Assembly (NCBI RefSeq): GCF_032854445.1
Contig: NC_088300.1
Span: 41,876,458 to 41,940,457, forward strand
Reading direction: 5' to 3'
Source: Liolophura sinensis
Lineage: Eukaryota; Mollusca; Polyplacophora; Chitonida; Chitonidae
Length of the DNA stretch: 64,000 bases
Position 1 is the stretch's first letter. The number at the start of each line of letters is the position of its first letter. A model generated the notes under the pieces. The model made no database searches, was not told the origin of the DNA, and saw only the letters and a program-made list of their open reading frames with translations. The translations under genes were made by a program, and so were the position numbers. Shown here piece after piece: positions 58,829 to 64,000 of the stretch.

Positions 58829-59945
58829 TAAAGAAATGAATATGTTATATAGAGATGTACGATACACTGAATATGTAGAGGTGTAGAATCCGCTGGTCAT
58901 ATACTTAAATGGTTATTAACTAATGCTCACAATACAATACATAGTATCCAAGATTCCTATTCAAAGTAAAATCGGACTGCAAACTCCAGTTCCTTTGAAG
59001 GGGAAATGACTCAACAGATGTCTTTGTTTCTAGGAGTAGCAGTACTTGTTTGGATTGGTTCCGCAGTCTGCAGCAGTCCTACACATCCGGTGCGCCCCAT
59101 GTCAGTTCCCAGACGCCTACACTTGTACACGGACGAAGAGTTGTTCTGACTCCAGCAAGTCGCCATTCCCTTATCAGTATAGTAAGTGCTAATCCTTTCT
59201 AGCCGACAGTCCGAACGAAAACCCATTTGGCAGCCACGCACCCATTGTTTGCTCGTTTAGCCCGTAATTTAGCGAGAAAGGGATGCAATTGAAGGACTAC
59301 AACATGTGAACTAAAGAATGTGTCCAAAGTGTTCTATTTACTTACATTAATAGAGTCTTTATGGTCGACCGATAATGCATATAATCAAAATGAGAAAGAC
59401 AAAGGTTGGGTTCAACAAGGTGTTATTCCATTGTGATGGCTACGAATGTTCTGAATCTTGCGAGTCTTTTCTACAGCTGAAGTACTGATACTCGATGAGA
59501 CATGACTCAAACACAATAGTTACGACAGAAATTCACGAGAACAAAAAAAAAAGAGTTCGTATAACCATTTGTGCTTAACCCTCTGCATCCGCCATACGAC
59601 ATTTACTGCAGAAGAAACTCTAAATCCAGCCTTGGGAGACATTTTGATGTTTATCATTAGTGAATTCATTTAATGAGCTGTAAGGCACTTTTTGAGTAGC
59701 AGTCGTGTTTATTGACTTAAAAACAATCTTGAATTTCTTGAACATAAATTAGCAACCGGCTCTACGGATGGGGTTTGGTTTGCCCAACAGCACTCTCAAA
59801 ACTGACCGTTTCACCACAACGCTGGATTTTATCGATTTTAACCATTGGCTACTTAGACATATTAGTGCTTAATACTATACTACTTTTTCTTAAAGCTTAC
59901 GCCGCTGCATAATCCTCCAGGCTCATTATATAGCAACCTCGTGAA
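58829..59945. other. Intergenic, one Cys-containing frame of doubtful status
   Basis: A minus-strand frame at 59011-59241 (76 codons) has five spaced cysteines, and a second frame adds two more near its end. No signal peptide, splice acceptor or known fold could be seen. It could be a terminal exon or a pseudogene fragment. Confidence 0.25.
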
Positions 59946-60990
59946 TGCATGAATGTCGATGTGAATGGTTAACTATAGGTTTGAATGTGTGAATGGATGA
60001 ATGTCGGTGTGAATGGTTAACTATAGGTTTGAATGTGTAAATGGATGAATGTCGATGTGAATGGTTAACTATAGGTTTGAATGTGTGAATGGATGAATGT
60101 CGGTGTGAATGGTTAACTATAGATTTGAATGTGTGAATGGATGAATGTCGATGTGAATGGTTAACTATAGGTTTGAATGTGTGAATGGATGAATGTCGAT
60201 GTGAATAGTTAAATATAGGTTTGAATGTGTGAATGGGTGAATGTCGATGTGAATGGTTAACTATAGGTTTGAATGTGTGAATGGGTGAATGTCGATGTGA
60301 ATGGTTAACTATAGGTTTGAATGTGTGAATGGATGAATGTCGATGTGAATGGTTAACTGTAGGTTTGAATGTGTGAATGGATGAATGTCGATGTGAATGG
60401 TTAACTATAGGTTTGAATGTGTGAATGGATGAATGTCGATGTGAATGGTTAACTATAGGTTTGAATGTGTGAATGGATGAATGTCGATGTGAATGGTTAA
60501 CTATAGGTTTGAATGTGTGAATGGGTGAATGTCGATGTGAATGGTTAACTATAGGTTTGAATGTGTGAATGGGTGAATGTCGATGTGAATGGTTAACTGT
60601 AGGTTTGAATGTGTGAATGCATGAATGTCGATGTGAATGGTTAACTATAGGTTTGAATGTGTGAATGGATGAATGTCGGTGTGAATGGTTAACTATAGGT
60701 TTGAATGTGTGAATGGGTGAATGTCGATGTGAATGGTTAACTATAGGTTTGAATGTGTGAATGGATGAATGTCGATGTGAATGGTTAACTATAGGTTTGA
60801 ATGTGTGAATGGATAAATGCCGGTGTGAATGGTTAACTGTAGGTTTGAATGTGTAAATGGATGATTGTCGATGTGAATGGTTAACTATAGGTTTGAATGT
60901 GTGTATGGATGAATGTCGATGTGAATGGTTAACTATAGGTTTGAATGTGTGAATGGATGGATGTGAATAGGTAAATAATCTGTGAATGGA
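59946..60990 (+). repeat. 48-bp minisatellite, about 21 copies
   Basis: Unit AATGGTTAACTATAGGTTTG, AATGTGTGAATGGATGAATG, TCGATGTG. Point variants are few (GGATGAAT or GGGTGAAT, TCGATG or TCGGTG). The unit is itself rich in TGAATG-type hexamers, and simpler TGAATGGATAAATATCGG units follow to about 61125. Confidence 0.95.
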
Positions 60991-61125
60991 TGAATATCGG
61001 TGTGAATAGGTGAATATCAGTGTTAATGCCTGAATAACGGTATTAATGCATGGGTGAATATTGGTTTAAAAATAGGTGTAAATGGATAAATATCGTTGTG
61101 AATGGATAAATATCGGTGTGAATGG

Positions 61126-62200
61126 ATTTTCAAGGATATATATAAAGACAAACACAAGGCTTTCTTCAATACCACGTACTACGCATTCTCCACACAACGG
61201 CAGATTAACCGCCTTTTTTATTCTTCAGAAATTACATAACTTATATTTCTTAACTTTCGCAAAATACGTATGTGTATGTAATATTAATGTACGTTTTATG
61301 TATTATGTATGTAACAAGCAATGGAGATTATCTTACAAAAAGCTCAATGACAATCAAGGCTCCACATCAAGAAACAAAACAAGGTATAATAATGGCTTTT
61401 CAGAAATGTTTTTAGATAACTTTAACAATGTACCCGTTTAAATCATTTAAGTATCCAATATTCTAATGTAGCGGCTGCTCAAATTGAGTCATTGAAAGAC
61501 ATTTGGTGATGTTAACATAACTGTAAAGGAATGTAAAAAAAGGCAAAAGCAAAGTAAGTGACAATACAGATAAGGATATTATGCTAGACCTTCGTAAGCC
61601 GTCTGGGTGTGAACACGACGTGTGTCAAAAAAGAACAGAATGTTTTGCCAAATCTCGTCGGAAGGAATGAAAGATGTCAATCAAAATCAGAATTTTAAAT
61701 GCATTGTTTTTCTGAATTGCCAGGTGAAATAAACACGTCCACGGCCATCATTAGTATTTTTTCAGTTTGTCAGCTACCTGTTGCCATAAAAGCCGCCATG
61801 TCACAATTTTACAATGAGAATGACAGCTGGGATGCGGCCCGTGGGTGACTAGGAAATCACGTGGGAAATAATCTAAATACATGCGTTAGATGCCACAGAA
61901 TACCTGTATTATGGATAGCGGTTTTATATTTTCAGGTAACACCAAATAAATGGAAAGCTGTTTCAACAATGAAGGACAAAACCAACGAATTTTGACCCCA
62001 TTTCAGTTGTCTCTAGTTTTTTATTTCATGAAGACAATACCCGGGCACACTTAAATTAGATTTAATTTAAGAGATCAATTAACCTATTTTTAAACCAAAG
62101 TCACGCACGTGGTGCATGTAGGCAGTGCAACAACAACACAAAGACACTTTAAGCATGTACACTGTCTGGCAATGAACCATGGGTGTGCTGTAGCTATATG
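61126..62200. other. Intergenic, nothing recognised
   Basis: The 119-codon frame at 61082-61441 starts inside the minisatellite edge and has no recognisable domain. Confidence 0.4.
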
Positions 62201-62201
62201 C

Positions 62202-62599
<398 letters not shown>

Positions 62600-62600
<1 letters not shown>

Positions 62601-63740
62601 ACCTGTTGAACAGAAGACTATATTTATCTTCTTATGATTTCAAAGTACTGCCTAAATACATCATAACAGCCAGGAGAAGGTATGTATACAACACAATATA
62701 TTTGCTAATTAACAATTTGAAAGTACTGTTTAAATATCTGCTAACTATCACTGGAGCTTGTTATCCTTACAACACAATATATTTGTTACGTAGCGATTTG
62801 AAAGCACTGTCTAAATAGCTGCTAACACTGGAGTTTGTTATTCTTACAACACAATATATTTGCTAATTAGCGATTTGAAAGCACTGTCTAAATAGCTGCT
62901 AACTATCACTGGAGCTTGTTATTCTTACAACACAATATATTTGTTACTTAGCGATTTGAAAGCACTGTCTAAATAGCTGCTAACTATCACTGGAGCTTGT
63001 TATTCTTACAACACAATATATTTGCTAATTAGCGATTTGAAAGCACTGTCTAAATAGCTGCTAACTATCACTGGAGCTTGTTATTCTTACAACACAATAT
63101 ATTTGTTACTTAGCGATTTGAAAGCACTGTCTAAATAACTGCTAACACTGGAGCTTGTTATCCTTACAACACAATATATTTGTTACTTAGTGATTTGAAA
63201 GCACTGTCTAAATAGCTGCTAACTATCACTGGAGCTTGTTATTCTTACAACACAATATATTTGCTAATTAGCGATTTGAAAGCACTGTCTAAATAGCTGC
63301 TAACTATCACTGGAGCTTGTTATTCTTACAACACAATATATTTGTTACTTAGCGATTTGAAAGCACTGTCTAAATAACTGCTAACACTGGAGCTTGTTAT
63401 CCTTACAACACAATATATTTGTTACTTAGCGATTTGAAAGCACTGTCTAAATAGCTGCTAACTATCACTGGAGCTTGTTATTCTTACAACACAATATATT
63501 TGCTAATTAACGATTTGAAAGTACTGTCTAAATAGCTGCTAACTATCACTGGAGCTTGTTATTCTTACAACACAATATATTTGTTACTTAGCGATTTGAA
63601 AGTACTGTCTAAATAGCTGCTAACACTGGAGCTTGTTATTCTTACAACACAATATATTTGGTAATTAGCGATTTGAAAGCACTGTCTAAACAGCTGCTAA
63701 CTATCACTGGAGCTTGTTATCCTCACAACACAATATATTT
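62600..63740 (+). repeat. 81-bp minisatellite with three-unit higher-order pattern
   Basis: About 14 units: TTGCTAATTAGCGATTTGAA, AGCACTGTCTAAATAGCTGC, TAACTATCACTGGAGCTTGT, TATTCTTACAACACAATATA, T. Variants differ as GCTAATT or GTTACTT, and some lack TATC (77 bp). Between about 63000 and 63480 the order GCTAATT / GTTACTT-short / GTTACTT-long is repeated, a 239-bp higher-order unit. Confidence 0.93.
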
Positions 63741-64000
63741 CAGTGGCAGCGTAAGCAGAATGGCCAGTACAGCCGTTGCTGTACTGCTTTTCATCCAAAA
63801 TAAGTATATAAATAAAAAAAGTTTTAAAAAGTCATTCAAAACTAAATCAAAAGTATAATCCAAGAACTGTCTGAATTCATGGATGGCTTTCTTGCATGTA
63901 TTTTTTGCATTTTATGCTCAACTGACTGATCAACTTTCAAGGTACTTAGAATGACATCATTTGATTCGTTATCTGTTTACATTTATACAAAACGTACATT
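63741..64000. other. Window end, possible exon edge
   Basis: The last array unit ends CACAATATATTTCAG, which looks like a 3' splice site. The next bases are open for 19 codons and then an AATAAA lies near 63810. No protein is recognisable, so no exon is called. Confidence 0.2.

Noticed and set aside
59011-59241. Cysteine-rich secreted peptide on the minus strand
   Set aside because: No signal peptide or acceptor, and the cysteines fall in two frames; not enough to call a gene.

Overview
Base composition, repeats and split genes point to a lophotrochozoan animal, most likely a mollusc (bivalve or gastropod; the sequence alone does not separate them). Evidence: AT-rich DNA with no operons, exons with GT/AG borders and consistent phases, and more than ten copies of a tRNA-headed SINE whose tail (TGATTGGTGTTTTACGCC and GACGGCGGCCAGCATTATGG cores) is characteristic of molluscan genomes. 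Nothing looks bacterial or viral.

Three genes are supported. (1) 9588-11550 (+): the last two coding exons of an aristaless-like (ALX) homeobox gene, running from homeodomain residue 47 to the C-terminal OAR motif. The earlier exons are not in the window. (2) 32903-41188 (+): nine phase-consistent exons (1647 nt, 548 residues plus stop) of a CNBD2-like cyclic nucleotide-binding protein. A possible 5' coding exon ends at 24492. (3) 47184-50367 (-): a three-exon, 111-residue secreted peptide precursor with a signal peptide, KR cleavage sites and two related peptide units. A TATA/CCAAT promoter and a non-coding first exon lie at about 51775-51917.

The rest is intergenic or intronic and repeat-rich: two SINE-like families (A and B, in places nested), a dispersed element (D), at least two families of TIR-bearing MITEs, a decayed LINE reverse transcriptase at about 29.6-30.4 kb, several long (TA)n or (CA)n tracts, and about a dozen minisatellites. 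The minisatellites crowd into 47.5-63.7 kb, with units of 22, 30-36, 44, 46, 48, 52, 81 and 143 bp.

The most unexpected pattern is that three intronic tandem arrays appear to be built from the adjoining splice junction. The ALX intron array (about 74 bp unit) repeats the exon's CAG|GTGAGTGG donor. The peptide-gene intron 2 array (52 bp unit) repeats its acceptor together with the first six exon bases. The 80-bp array at 24.7-25.4 kb repeats a sequence resembling the candidate donor at 24492. Arrays of decoy splice sites beside real ones, some with abutted acceptor and donor halves as in recursive splice sites, deserve a genome-wide test.

Exon calls rest on reading splice sites, phases and protein motifs by eye; no alignment or transcript data were available.
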